Origin: CAITSH01 sp945892985
GTDB taxonomy: Bacteria > Pseudomonadota > Gammaproteobacteria > Burkholderiales > SG8-39
NCBI GenBank assembly: GCA_945892985.1
Contig: CAMDDU010000014.1
Location: 1 to 64,000 of the forward strand
Direction: 5' to 3'
DNA length: 64,000 bases
Below the pieces are notes generated by a model. It ran no database searches and was not told where the DNA came from. It saw only the letters and a list, made by a program, of their open reading frames with translations. The translations under genes were made by a program, and so were the position numbers. Positions 26,529-34,868 of the stretch are shown in pieces (position 1 is the stretch's first letter; the number at the start of each line of letters is the position of its first letter).

Positions 26529-27155
26529 ATGGCCGATGCCGGACAGCGCGGACACGATGTGGGCGGGCAGCCTGCCGGCGGCTGCGCGCGCGACGAACAC
26601 GAAAACGCCGCTTGGGAGTTGCGCGCGGACGCGCTGGGCGAGGTAATCTGGGGCAAAGCCGCGCTGTTAAAGGTCGATGAATTGCGGCGCCTGCGCGAGG
26701 ACCTCGGGCCCACCGCCTACGACCACATGGGCTATTACGAGCGCTGGATGCACTCGCTCGCCCAGGGCTTGATCGAGCACGGCACCATCACCATCGAAGA
26801 GCTCGCCAACGCCATGGCCTTGCCTGCGGGTGGGCATGCAGTGGCCGACGCGCCAGAACAGGCGGCCGCCCGCTTCAAAGCCGGGGACAGGGTGCGTGTG
26901 CGCGAACTGGATCCGCCTGGACACATCCGCACGCCGTGGTATTGCCGCGGGCGCGAAGGTGAAGTGCTGCGGTTTTGCGGCGTTTTCCGCAATCCGGAGG
27001 AACTCGCCTACGCGAACCCCGAGGACAAGGTTTCCCGGCAGCCTCTTTATTCAGTGCGGTTTTCCGCGAGCCAGCTTTGGCCCGGCTTTGCCGAAAATTC
27101 AAGCGACAGCGTGAACATTGAAATCTACCAACACTGGCTGGAGCCGGCGACATGA
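26529..27155 (+). CDS. nthB: Nitrile hydratase beta subunit
   Basis: A 208-aa protein with the beta-subunit features: short N-terminal HDVGGQPAGG (counterpart of MNGxHDxGG), a helical region around YYERWMHSLAQGLIEHGTI, and a C-terminal SH3-like barrel with FKAGDRVRVREL, HIRTPWYCRGREGEV, PLYSVRFSASQLWPG and VNIEIYQHWLEP. It is slightly shorter than most beta chains. It precedes the alpha gene and overlaps it by 4 nt (ATGA), so the two are translationally coupled. The beta-then-alpha order is the one seen in cobalt-type enzymes. Thiocyanate hydrolase chains are homologous and cannot be excluded. Confidence 0.85.
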   Translation: MADAGQRGHDVGGQPAGGCARDEHENAAWELRADALGEVIWGKAALLKVDELRRLREDLGPTAYDHMGYYERWMHSLAQGLIEHGTITIEELANAMALPAGGHAVADAPEQAAARFKAGDRVRVRELDPPGHIRTPWYCRGREGEVLRFCGVFRNPEELAYANPEDKVSRQPLYSVRFSASQLWPGFAENSSDSVNIEIYQHWLEPAT

Positions 27156-27787
27156 AAGACACCCAACCGGCCCCGCGCGCGCATGCGACCGACCCAACGG
27201 ACTCTGACAGTGACAAACGCGGCTACTACCCACGCATGCAGGCGGCGGTGGAAGCCCTGCTCATCCTGAAGGGCATCATCAGCGCCGAGGACATAGAACG
27301 GGAAATCGCCGCCATGGCCGGGCGCGACTACCGGCGCGGCGCGGCGATGGTCGCGCGCGCCTGGGTCGATGCCGACTACCGGCAACGACTACTCGCTGAC
27401 GGCGCGGCAGCGGCAAAAGAGCTCAGCTTCGACATCGGGCAGCTTCGCCTGATCATCGTAGAGAACACGCCGCAGACGCACCACTTGATCGTGTGCACGC
27501 TGTGCTCGTGCTACCCAAGGGCCTTGCTGGGCATCCCGCCCGGCTGGTACAAAAGTCGCGAGTACCGCAGCCGCGTGGTGCGAGAGCCGCGCAAGGTCCT
27601 GGCCGAGTTCGGAACAACCGTGCCCGATGATGTCGGCATCCTGGTGCACGACTCCACCGCGGATTTGCGCTACATGGTGCTGCCGATGCGACCAGCCGGA
27701 ACGACGGATCTCGATGAGGCTGCACTCGCCGAGCTCGTAACCCGCGACAGCCTGATCGGCGTGGGGCTGGCAAAGGATCCTAGTTAG
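27152..27787 (+). CDS. nthA: Nitrile hydratase alpha subunit, cobalt type
   Basis: A 211-aa catalytic chain that hydrates nitriles to amides. The metal-claw motif VCTLCSCYPRALLG is complete; its first motif Cys, fourth Cys and last Cys are the expected ligands, and the Thr after the first Cys (CTLCSC) marks cobalt-type enzymes rather than the iron-type CSLCSC. VRVW-like ATFMA elements are replaced here by KARAWVDADYRQ and the C-terminus contains VHDSTADLRYMVLPMRPAGT, as in the family. No P14K/NhlE-type activator and no amidase follow; the next gene is convergent. Confidence 0.9.
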   Translation: MKDTQPAPRAHATDPTDSDSDKRGYYPRMQAAVEALLILKGIISAEDIEREIAAMAGRDYRRGAAMVARAWVDADYRQRLLADGAAAAKELSFDIGQLRLIIVENTPQTHHLIVCTLCSCYPRALLGIPPGWYKSREYRSRVVREPRKVLAEFGTTVPDDVGILVHDSTADLRYMVLPMRPAGTTDLDEAALAELVTRDSLIGVGLAKDPS

Positions 27788-27874
27788 CGGCACCGCGTAG
27801 GATGCCCGAAGCTTCCAAGCGTCCAGATAGCCTCCGGCCTGTCGCAACAGCCCTCGTGCGAGGACGCGACCTGC

Positions 27875-28681
27875 TTACAAACCGCCTTGCACCACCGGCA
27901 CATCGCCGTGAACACTGCGTTGCGAAACATGCCAGGGCAGCAGCAGCGACTCGGCCACATCGATCATGTAGAACAGGATCGTACCGAGCAGCGCGAGCAG
28001 CGTGAGGGCGACAAACACGCGCGGGGTGTCGAAGTTGCCCTGGCTGAGCAAGATGATGTGACCAAGGCCGATCGAGCCGGCGACGAATTCACCGACGATG
28101 GCGCCCACCAGCGAAAACGAGATCGCCACCTTCATGCCGGCGAATATCGACGGCAACGCGTTGGGAAAACGGATCTTCATCAGGATCTTGAAGGGCGAGG
28201 CGCGGCAGGACTTGGCCAGGTTGAGCATCTCCGGGTCGACCGACTTCAGTCCAAGCACGGTGTCGATGACGATGGGAAAGATCGCGATCATGATGGAAAT
28301 GGCGATCTTGGGCTCGGTGCCTGTCCCCAGCCAGATCACAAACAACGGCGCGAGCGCGACCTTCGGCACGGCGTTCAGCGACACCAGCACCGCCGACAGG
28401 ATGCGGTCGAGCAGTTTCGAATAGACGATGCCCACGGCACAGGCCACACCGAGGATCACCGCGACGATAAAACCGACCGAGGTGATCAGCAGCGTATAGC
28501 CGCTGTGCTTCAGGAAATAGCCTGGGTCGGAGATGAAATCCTTCAACACCAGGCTGGGCGCCGGCAGTATGAACGGCCGTATTTTCAGCGCCCAGCACAG
28601 CGCCTCCCACAGCGCGACCATCGCGACCAGCACCAGCACCACCGAGCGCAAGCGCTCGCTGCGATTCCACCATGAGCCCAT
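27875..28681 (-). CDS. ABC transporter permease (SsuC/ThiX type), second importer
   Basis: A 268-aa six-helix permease with the EAA loop SPFKILMKIRFPNALPSIFAG near residues 152-172. It is a close paralogue of the permease at 16913-17695. I use the ATG at 28681 (MGSWWNRSE), which has AAGGA with 8-nt spacing; the in-frame ATG at 28690 overlaps the ATPase stop and is also possible. It is the last gene of the minus-strand unit hyuA-hyuB-binding protein-ATPase-permease. Confidence 0.9.
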   Translation of the reverse strand: MGSWWNRSERLRSVVLVLVAMVALWEALCWALKIRPFILPAPSLVLKDFISDPGYFLKHSGYTLLITSVGFIVAVILGVACAVGIVYSKLLDRILSAVLVSLNAVPKVALAPLFVIWLGTGTEPKIAISIMIAIFPIVIDTVLGLKSVDPEMLNLAKSCRASPFKILMKIRFPNALPSIFAGMKVAISFSLVGAIVGEFVAGSIGLGHIILLSQGNFDTPRVFVALTLLALLGTILFYMIDVAESLLLPWHVSQRSVHGDVPVVQGGL

Positions 28682-28682
28682 G

Positions 28683-29468
28683 TCAGCCATCCTTGAGAAT
28701 CCCCATTGCCGTGAATATTTCGCGGATATGCGCCGTGTAGCGCCCGAACTCGGGCGTTTCGCGCACCGACAGCGCGCGCGGGCGCGGCAAATCGATGCTG
28801 ATGATCTCGGCAATCCGGCCGGGGTTGCGCGACATCATCACCACGCGGTCGGACAGGTAGACCGCCTCGGTGATCGAGTGCGTGATGAAGAGCACCGTCT
28901 TGCGCGTCTCGGTCCACATACGCTGCAGCTCCAGATTGAGCTCATCGCGGGTCATCGCATCAAGCGCGCCAAAGGGTTCGTCCATCAGCAGCAGTTCGGG
29001 GTCAACCAGCAGGGCGCGGCAGATCGACGCACGCTGGCGCATTCCTCCCGACAACTCCCACGGAAAACGGTTGGCGAATTCCTCAAGGCCAAAGAGCTTT
29101 AACAGTTGCATCGCCCGCGCCACATAGGAGGCACGCGGCAGGTCACGAAACTCCGCCGTGATCAGCACGTTGTCCAGAATCGTCCGCCAGTCGAGCAGCA
29201 CGTCACGCTGGAACACGATGCCCATGTTCTCGGGCGGACCGGCGACCGGAACGCCGCCTATCGATATCGAGCCGCCGGAAATGCCCTCCAGCGCGGCGAG
29301 GCATTTAAGCAGCGTGCTCTTGCCGCAGCCGCTGGGGCCCAGAACGCTGACGAACTCGTGCTGCGCGATATCGAGCGAGATCGCCTCGAGCGCCTTGACC
29401 GGGCCGCGCGGCGAGGCGTAGGTTTTTTCGAGCCGGTCGATGCTTATGTATTTTTCGGGGGTTGCCAT
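28683..29468 (-). CDS. ABC transporter ATP-binding protein (SsuB/TauB type), second importer
   Basis: A 261-aa ATPase with Walker A GPSGCGKST, VFQRDVLLDWRTILDN, LSGGMRQRASICRAL, Walker B LLLMDEPFGALD and the H-loop VLFITHSITEAV. It is paralogous to the ATPase at 17696-18547 over the whole length. The binding protein lies 190 bp upstream; that gap holds a hairpin and an 11-bp tandem repeat that may tune expression between the two genes. Confidence 0.92.
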   Translation of the reverse strand: MATPEKYISIDRLEKTYASPRGPVKALEAISLDIAQHEFVSVLGPSGCGKSTLLKCLAALEGISGGSISIGGVPVAGPPENMGIVFQRDVLLDWRTILDNVLITAEFRDLPRASYVARAMQLLKLFGLEEFANRFPWELSGGMRQRASICRALLVDPELLLMDEPFGALDAMTRDELNLELQRMWTETRKTVLFITHSITEAVYLSDRVVMMSRNPGRIAEIISIDLPRPRALSVRETPEFGRYTAHIREIFTAMGILKDG

Positions 29469-29526
29469 GTTTCGTTATGTCATGGAGCTTCGGCTACGGC
29501 ATCTGCGCCGGCGGCAAGCCAAGAAA

Positions 29527-29553
29527 CGAGGGGATGCGGCGTGCATCCCCTCG
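29527..29553 (-). terminator. Hairpin between the binding-protein and ATPase genes, possible partial terminator
   Basis: An 11-bp perfect stem CGAGGGGATGC/GCATCCCCTCG with a 5-nt loop (29538-29542) is followed on the minus strand by TTTCTT. It lies about 105 bp after the stop of the binding-protein gene, so it could act as an attenuator that gives more binding protein than ATPase and permease. The T-run is short, so full termination is uncertain. Confidence 0.5.
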
Positions 29554-29592
29554 ATCTCAAAGCCATCGCTATCGGTGTGGTGTTTTTACGCA

Positions 29593-29636
29593 GATGTTGT
29601 CTGGATGTTATTTGGATGTTGTCTGAATATTGTCTT
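29593..29636. repeat. Four tandem 11-bp repeats
   Basis: Plus-strand copies GATGTTGTCTG (29593-29603), GATGTTATTTG (29604-29614), GATGTTGTCTG (29615-29625) and AATATTGTCTT (29626-29636). Copies 1 and 3 are identical; 2 and 4 are diverged. They lie in the 190-bp gap 29469-29658, between the hairpin at 29527-29553 and the stop codon of the binding protein (23 bp past it). Confidence 0.85.
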
Positions 29637-29658
29637 TGCGCTTGCTCTTCGCGCCCGC

Positions 29659-30669
29659 TCAGTCGACAAACTGGTTGGTGTAATAGTCGGACGGCTTGCG
29701 GCCCGGCTTGATGGCGCCGGCGGCTTCCATCGACTTGATCGCGGCGGCCCAGTCGGCCTCCGACTGCCAGCCGGTGCGCTTGCCCTTGGTGTTGGGCGTG
29801 TCGAAAAATTCACGGTAAGCCACGATCTGGCCGCGCAGCAGATCGGGGTCAAGCTTGGCCTGCGGCCGTTCGCTGATGATCGCCTTGACGCCCTCTTCGA
29901 GATTGGCCGGGCTCTGGTAGATGTAGTCCCAGGCGCGGATGTTGACCTGCACCAGCTTTTTGAGCACCGCCGGGCGTTTTTTGATCGTTTCCTCGTTCGA
30001 CACCAGACCGAAGCTGGGGAACACAATGCCGGCATCACCGGCGAGCAGGGCGCGCGAAGGCCGTGATTTGGCGACCAGTGGCACGCCAAACGGCGCCATC
30101 GACAGGAAGCCGTCGGCATTGCCCGAAGCATAGGTCGAAACCATTGCCGGCGGCGCCACCATGGTGACGGCGAAGTCGGCCTCGCTCAGGCCGGCGCCTT
30201 TGGCAAAACTTTTGATGAACGGCACCCAGGGGCTGCCGGTAAAGGACACAAACTTTTTACCGGCGAGTTCCTTGAAACTCTTGGGACCGGTCGCCGCATC
30301 GACCATGACCGCGAGGTCTCCACGCCGCGCAAAACCGGCGATGCCGACCACCGGCAGCCCATTTTCACGCGCCAGCGCCATCGGCCCCAGTTGCACCGCC
30401 GCCACCTCGATCTTGCCGGCACCGACCAGCTGGATGCCAGGCAGGGTTCCGGTGCCATCTTCTATGGTCACATCCAGGCCTTGCTCGGCGAACCAGCCCT
30501 TGCTCTTGGCCAAGTGCAGCGCGGCCTGGATGCCCCATGGCGTGAAATCGAGCCTGACGGTGATTTTCTCGGGCGCCTGCGCACTGGCGCCCGGCGCAGC
30601 AACCGACAACGCAGCGGCCAGAGCCACTGACAACAAAGTCCTGAACAAACCTGATCCGGTACGCTTCAT
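29659..30669 (-). CDS. NMT1/THI5-like ABC transporter substrate-binding protein, second importer
   Basis: A 336-aa binding protein with a signal peptide (residues 1-29, ending APGASA/QA). The mature part ITVRLDFTPWGIQAALHLAKSKGWF is of the same family as the protein at 18544-19551, with IEDGTGTLPGIQLVGAGKIEVAA and the GPKSFKELAGKKFVSF loop. I start at 30669 (MKRTGSG); the nine-residue extension to 30696 lacks a signal. It is co-oriented with hyuA/hyuB upstream and ATPase/permease downstream. Ligand not predictable; a hydantoin-type molecule is suggested by context only. Confidence 0.9.
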   Translation of the reverse strand: MKRTGSGLFRTLLSVALAAALSVAAPGASAQAPEKITVRLDFTPWGIQAALHLAKSKGWFAEQGLDVTIEDGTGTLPGIQLVGAGKIEVAAVQLGPMALARENGLPVVGIAGFARRGDLAVMVDAATGPKSFKELAGKKFVSFTGSPWVPFIKSFAKGAGLSEADFAVTMVAPPAMVSTYASGNADGFLSMAPFGVPLVAKSRPSRALLAGDAGIVFPSFGLVSNEETIKKRPAVLKKLVQVNIRAWDYIYQSPANLEEGVKAIISERPQAKLDPDLLRGQIVAYREFFDTPNTKGKRTGWQSEADWAAAIKSMEAAGAIKPGRKPSDYYTNQFVD

Positions 30670-30770
30670 TACGACCCCCCAATAAGTGAATGCCAAAGAA
30701 ATTTATATGCATGCTGGCAGCGTTCTGCGCTGCCTGCCATACGTGCTTTCATCACAGTTTCATGCAACTT

Positions 30771-32537
30771 TCATGCCGCGCCGTTCCCGCCGGCGCGCAA
30801 CGCACGCGTCGCAGCCTCGTCAAGAACACCGCTCGCCTGATCCACCACCACGCCGTGACGCGCCCGCGCAAATGCGGACGAGATCTTGCCGTTCCAGACA
30901 TCGCGCGCAACCCGTGCCGGTTCGCGTTTCCATGGTTCACCGAAACCGCCACCGCCGGGCTGCGTATGCGTAATGAGCTCATTTTTCTTGAGCCACATTG
31001 TAACCTTGCCCGGAAGGGCTTTTTGCGCACCCGGCTCGCCGAGCAGGTTGCTTGCCGGCGCCGCCGCCTCGCCACCTTCGAGCCCGTAGGGGGAAAACTT
31101 GATGCGATCGGCACGCAGCTGCATGAAAGCCTCATCGGCCAGCAAACGGTAGCTGCGCCGTATGCCCAGCCCGCCGCGCCAGGTTCCGGCGCCGCAGGTA
31201 TCGGCAACCAGTTCATAAGCCTCCACGCGCACCGGATGCTGCGCTTCCATCGTCTCCACCGGCGTGTTCGAAAGATTCTGCGAGGCGTTGGTGATGGCCT
31301 CTATGCCATCGGCCGCGGGGCGCGCACCCCAGGCGCCGCAGATCATGTCGACAATAATAAACGGCGATGCACTGCCATCCGGATTGGGCTTGCGCCCGGA
31401 CAGGCAGACCACTGTGTTGCCACCCTCGCCGGCGGCCGGAATGCGATCGGGCACGATCTGCGCAAGCGCACCCAGCATGGCGTCAAACACACGGTAACCG
31501 GTGAGGGCGCGCGCCGCGACCGCCGCCGGCTCGCGCGGATTGAGCACGCAACCCTCGGGCACGACAACTTCAATCGCCCGGAACACGCCGGCGTTGTTGG
31601 GCACATCGCCCTTGAGCGCACAACGCACCGACAGGTAGGTGCATGACTGCGTGTAAGACAGCGTCGAGTTGATCGCCGCCTTCACCTGCGCCGCGGAACC
31701 GGTGTAATCGACGCTCACCCTGTCCTCATGCACGGTGATCGCGACGTTGATCTTGATCGGATCGGGCGACAAGCCGTCGTCATCAATGTAATCGGTAAAG
31801 CGAAAGGTGCCCTTGGGCCAGCCGCGGATCTCGGCGCGCGTCAGGCGCTCGGCGTAATCGAGCATTTCCTCGAGGTAGACCCGCGTGGCGTCCCGGCCAT
31901 AGCGCGCAAACAGCTTGCCCAGTTCGCGCACGCCCACCTGCGCACCGGCGTACTGCGCCCGCAGGTCGCCCAGCACCCGGTCGGGAAGGCGCACATTCAG
32001 GCCGATGAGGCGCTCAAGCATGTCGTTCATACGCCCCTTCTCGTACAACTTCACCACCGGAATACGCAGGCCCTCCTGGAAAATTTCAGTCGAGTCACTG
32101 GCATTGGACCCCGGAACACGTCCGCCGACATCGGTGTGGTGGCAGATCACCACGCAAAAACCCTCGAGCCCGCCCTCGTAAAAGAACGGCACGAACATGA
32201 AGATGTCGGGCAGGTGCATGCCCCCCTGGTACGGGTCATTGAGGATCACCGCATCACCGGGCGCGAGATCCTCGCCATAGAGCAACAGCATCGAGGCCAT
32301 TGCCTCGGGTATCGCCCCCAGATGAAGCGCGATGGTCTTGGCCTGCACCACCATGCGGCCGTGCCGGTCGCAGATCGCCGCCGAGTAGTCCATCACGTCC
32401 TTGACGATCTCCGAACGCGCGGTGCGCAGCACCGTATAGGCAACCTCGTCGGCGATGGAGTCCATCGCATTCTTGACCACGGCAAAGGTGATCGGGTCGA
32501 GCCCGGAGCGAATGCCGACCGGTGCCGGTGCGTTCAT
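30771..32537 (-). CDS. hyuB: Hydantoinase B / 5-oxoprolinase beta-type subunit
   Basis: A 588-aa protein of the HyuB family. Landmarks: DVMDYSAAICDRHGRMVVQ, GDAVILNDPYQGGMHLPDIF, CHHTDVGGRVPGSN (with the conserved HxD/GG), and AGEGGNTVVCLSGRKPNPDGS. It works with HyuA as an ATP-dependent hydantoinase-type enzyme (N-methylhydantoin, hydantoin, 5-oxoproline or acetophenone carboxylase-like). It overlaps hyuA by 4 nt (ATGA) and is followed by the second importer 101 bp on. The substrate is not determined by sequence. Confidence 0.9.
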   Translation of the reverse strand: MNAPAPVGIRSGLDPITFAVVKNAMDSIADEVAYTVLRTARSEIVKDVMDYSAAICDRHGRMVVQAKTIALHLGAIPEAMASMLLLYGEDLAPGDAVILNDPYQGGMHLPDIFMFVPFFYEGGLEGFCVVICHHTDVGGRVPGSNASDSTEIFQEGLRIPVVKLYEKGRMNDMLERLIGLNVRLPDRVLGDLRAQYAGAQVGVRELGKLFARYGRDATRVYLEEMLDYAERLTRAEIRGWPKGTFRFTDYIDDDGLSPDPIKINVAITVHEDRVSVDYTGSAAQVKAAINSTLSYTQSCTYLSVRCALKGDVPNNAGVFRAIEVVVPEGCVLNPREPAAVAARALTGYRVFDAMLGALAQIVPDRIPAAGEGGNTVVCLSGRKPNPDGSASPFIIVDMICGAWGARPAADGIEAITNASQNLSNTPVETMEAQHPVRVEAYELVADTCGAGTWRGGLGIRRSYRLLADEAFMQLRADRIKFSPYGLEGGEAAAPASNLLGEPGAQKALPGKVTMWLKKNELITHTQPGGGGFGEPWKREPARVARDVWNGKISSAFARARHGVVVDQASGVLDEAATRALRAGGNGAA

Positions 32538-34645
32538 GCTGTGACCTCCTTTGCATCGGGGGCGGTGCCTTGCAAATCAAGGATGATGTTGCCCACCGCA
32601 TCGGCGCGCGCCAGCACATCGGGCGGCACGATCACCGTGGTGTCATACGACTCGACGATCATCGGTCCGGGCGTCGGCGTCAGCGGCATGTCGGCACGCG
32701 CCAGCACCGGCGTTTTCACCGGCGCCTGGTTGCGTGAAAAACTCACCATCCGGCTGCCGGTCGCCGCCGCGAGCGCCGTCCCGCCCATGCGTATGCGCGC
32801 AAAATCAAGGCGCTGTTCGCGCCGGCCCCGCGCCGACAAGCGCAGGTTCACCAGTTCCAAGGGCTCGTCATTGGCGTAGCCGAAGGTCTCGCGGTAGGCG
32901 CGCTGGAAGTCGGCCTTGAGCGCATCGAGCGCCGGCGCATCGAAGCGTTCCGCGCGCAGCGGCACGGTCAGTTCGGACGACTGCCCGACATAACGCAGGT
33001 CGATCTTGAGTGTGAAGGTCACGGTGTGCTCCGGATAACCCTCGGCGGCCAGCGACACCAGCCCCTGGCGGCGCAAGGATTCGGCCACCGCCTCCAGTGC
33101 CACCGGATCGCAGCCCTCCATCCGGCGCAACACCGAGCGCAGAAAATCGTGGCCGGCATCGGCTGCCAGCATCCCGGCCGAGCAAAACACGCCGGCCATC
33201 ACCGGCGCAATGACCCGCCGGATGCCCAGCAGCCGCGCCACATCCACCGCATGCACCGGCCCGCCGCCGCCAAAGGCGATCAGCGTCATGTCGCGCGGGT
33301 CGCGCCCGCGCTCGACCGTCACCGCGCGGATGGCCCGCGCCATATTAACGTTGGCGACATGGCGAATACCGTGCGCCGCATCGAGCAGGGACAAACCCAG
33401 CCCGGATGCGATGTGCCGTTCTATAGCCTTGTTTGACAGCTGCGGATCGACTTTCAGGCTGCCGCCGGCCAGCGCGTAGGGATTAAGCAGGCCGAGCACC
33501 ATATTTGCGTCGGTGACGGTCGGGCGCTCGTTGCCCAGCTGGTAACAGGCCGGACCCGGATGCGCACCCACCGACTCTGGCCCGACCAACAACAGGCCGC
33601 CTGCATCGATCGCGGCCACCGATCCGCCGCCCGCACCAACCTCGGCGATATCAATTGCCGGCACCTTGAGCACATAGCCGCCGCCCTTGACGAAACGGCT
33701 TGGCGAGGAGATGCCATCGCGAAACTCATATTCGTTGGTCAGCGAAGGCAGGCCGGCCTCGATAATGGAGGCTTTGGCCGTGGTGCCTCCCATATCAAAC
33801 ACAATCAGGTCGGTATCGCCGGTTACGCGGCCGAGGTGGGCTGATCCGGTCACCCCGCCGGCGGGGCCTGAAGACACGGCGAAAACCGGCTTGCCGCTGG
33901 CTGCGGCAATACCCATCATGCCGCCGTTTGAGGCCATGACCTGGATAGGCGCGGTAATGCCGATTGCGGTGAGATCGCGTCGCAGATTGGCCAGATAGGC
34001 GCGCATGGCCGGCAAAATATAGGCATTGACCACGGTGGTGCTGGTGCGCTCGTACTCTTTCATCTCGGGCAGCACTTCGCAGGACGCGGTGACCAGCAAC
34101 TGCGGAAACTCCGCTTCGAGGATCAGCTTGGCGGCGAGCTCATGCACCGGATTGGCGTAACTGTTCAGAAAGCAGATCGCCACCGCCTGGACGCCTTCGG
34201 CGACGAAAAACGCCGCCACTTGGCGCACCTGTTGCGGATCCAGCGCACGCACCACCGAGCCGTCGGCGGCAACGCGCTCGTCAATCTCGCAACGATAACG
34301 CCGCGGCGACAGCGGTTCGGGCTTTGACCAGCCCAGATCAAACATCGTTGGCGTGCGAATGCGGCCGATCTCGAGCACGTCGCGAAAGCCGCGCGTTGTC
34401 AGCACGCCGGTGCGCGCACCGACCTTTTGCAAAATCGTGTTCGACGCCGTTGTGGTGCCGTGAACGATTTCGGTCACTTCCTTCGCGGCAACACCGGTAA
34501 TGCGCAAAATCTCACGGATGGCCTCGACCACGGCCCGGCCCGGATCATCGGGCGTGGTCGACGTCTTGTTGATATACAGCATGCCGTCCGCCCGTTCGGC
34601 GACAACATCCGTGAAAGTGCCGCCAATGTCACAGCCGATACGCAC
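32534..34645 (-). CDS. hyuA: Hydantoinase A / 5-oxoprolinase alpha-type subunit
   Basis: A 703-aa ATP-binding subunit of the HyuA family, with the N-terminal nucleotide-binding motif RIGCDIGGTFTDVV (residues about 2-15), the second phosphate loop DLIVFDMGGTTAKASI, and DMTLIAFGGGGPVHAVDVA. ATP hydrolysis drives the cleavage of the ring amide. The start is GTG at 34645, preceded by AGGGA with 8-nt spacing. It forms an operon with hyuB and the second NMT1 importer. Related enzymes cleave N-methylhydantoin, oxoproline or acetone; here the choice is open. Confidence 0.92.
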   Translation of the reverse strand: MRIGCDIGGTFTDVVAERADGMLYINKTSTTPDDPGRAVVEAIREILRITGVAAKEVTEIVHGTTTASNTILQKVGARTGVLTTRGFRDVLEIGRIRTPTMFDLGWSKPEPLSPRRYRCEIDERVAADGSVVRALDPQQVRQVAAFFVAEGVQAVAICFLNSYANPVHELAAKLILEAEFPQLLVTASCEVLPEMKEYERTSTTVVNAYILPAMRAYLANLRRDLTAIGITAPIQVMASNGGMMGIAAASGKPVFAVSSGPAGGVTGSAHLGRVTGDTDLIVFDMGGTTAKASIIEAGLPSLTNEYEFRDGISSPSRFVKGGGYVLKVPAIDIAEVGAGGGSVAAIDAGGLLLVGPESVGAHPGPACYQLGNERPTVTDANMVLGLLNPYALAGGSLKVDPQLSNKAIERHIASGLGLSLLDAAHGIRHVANVNMARAIRAVTVERGRDPRDMTLIAFGGGGPVHAVDVARLLGIRRVIAPVMAGVFCSAGMLAADAGHDFLRSVLRRMEGCDPVALEAVAESLRRQGLVSLAAEGYPEHTVTFTLKIDLRYVGQSSELTVPLRAERFDAPALDALKADFQRAYRETFGYANDEPLELVNLRLSARGRREQRLDFARIRMGGTALAAATGSRMVSFSRNQAPVKTPVLARADMPLTPTPGPMIVESYDTTVIVPPDVLARADAVGNIILDLQGTAPDAKEVTA

Positions 34646-34717
34646 GCTAGAAATCCCTGGTTGGCGGGCCGCGCAGGAGCGCGATCGCCGTTATTGGACT
34701 GAATGGTTAGTTGCTAT

Positions 34718-34745
34718 GGTCTATGCAAATCGCATCTCTTGTCAA
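34718..34745 (-). promoter_or_regulatory. Candidate sigma70 promoter for the hyuA operon
   Basis: Minus strand TTGACA (34745-34740), 16-bp spacer, TAGACC (34723-34718); about 66-nt leader before the GTG at 34645. The -35 is perfect, the -10 is weak. The gap 34646-34868 contains no other feature I can support. Confidence 0.4.
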
Positions 34746-34868
34746 GAAATGCTCATCTTGCACCGGCCCGCGCATCGATGCCTCGCCCGACGTGCCGCGC
34801 GATAGCGCGCCCAAGGAGGCCGAGGGGAGGCCAGGGACGCGTAGAGCGCTTAACGCGTTCAGGGGCGT

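Noticed and set aside
26529..27787. Thiocyanate hydrolase
   Set aside because: There are two chains in the nitrile-hydratase order and no third subunit; homology alone does not exclude it, but nitrile hydratase is the simpler reading.
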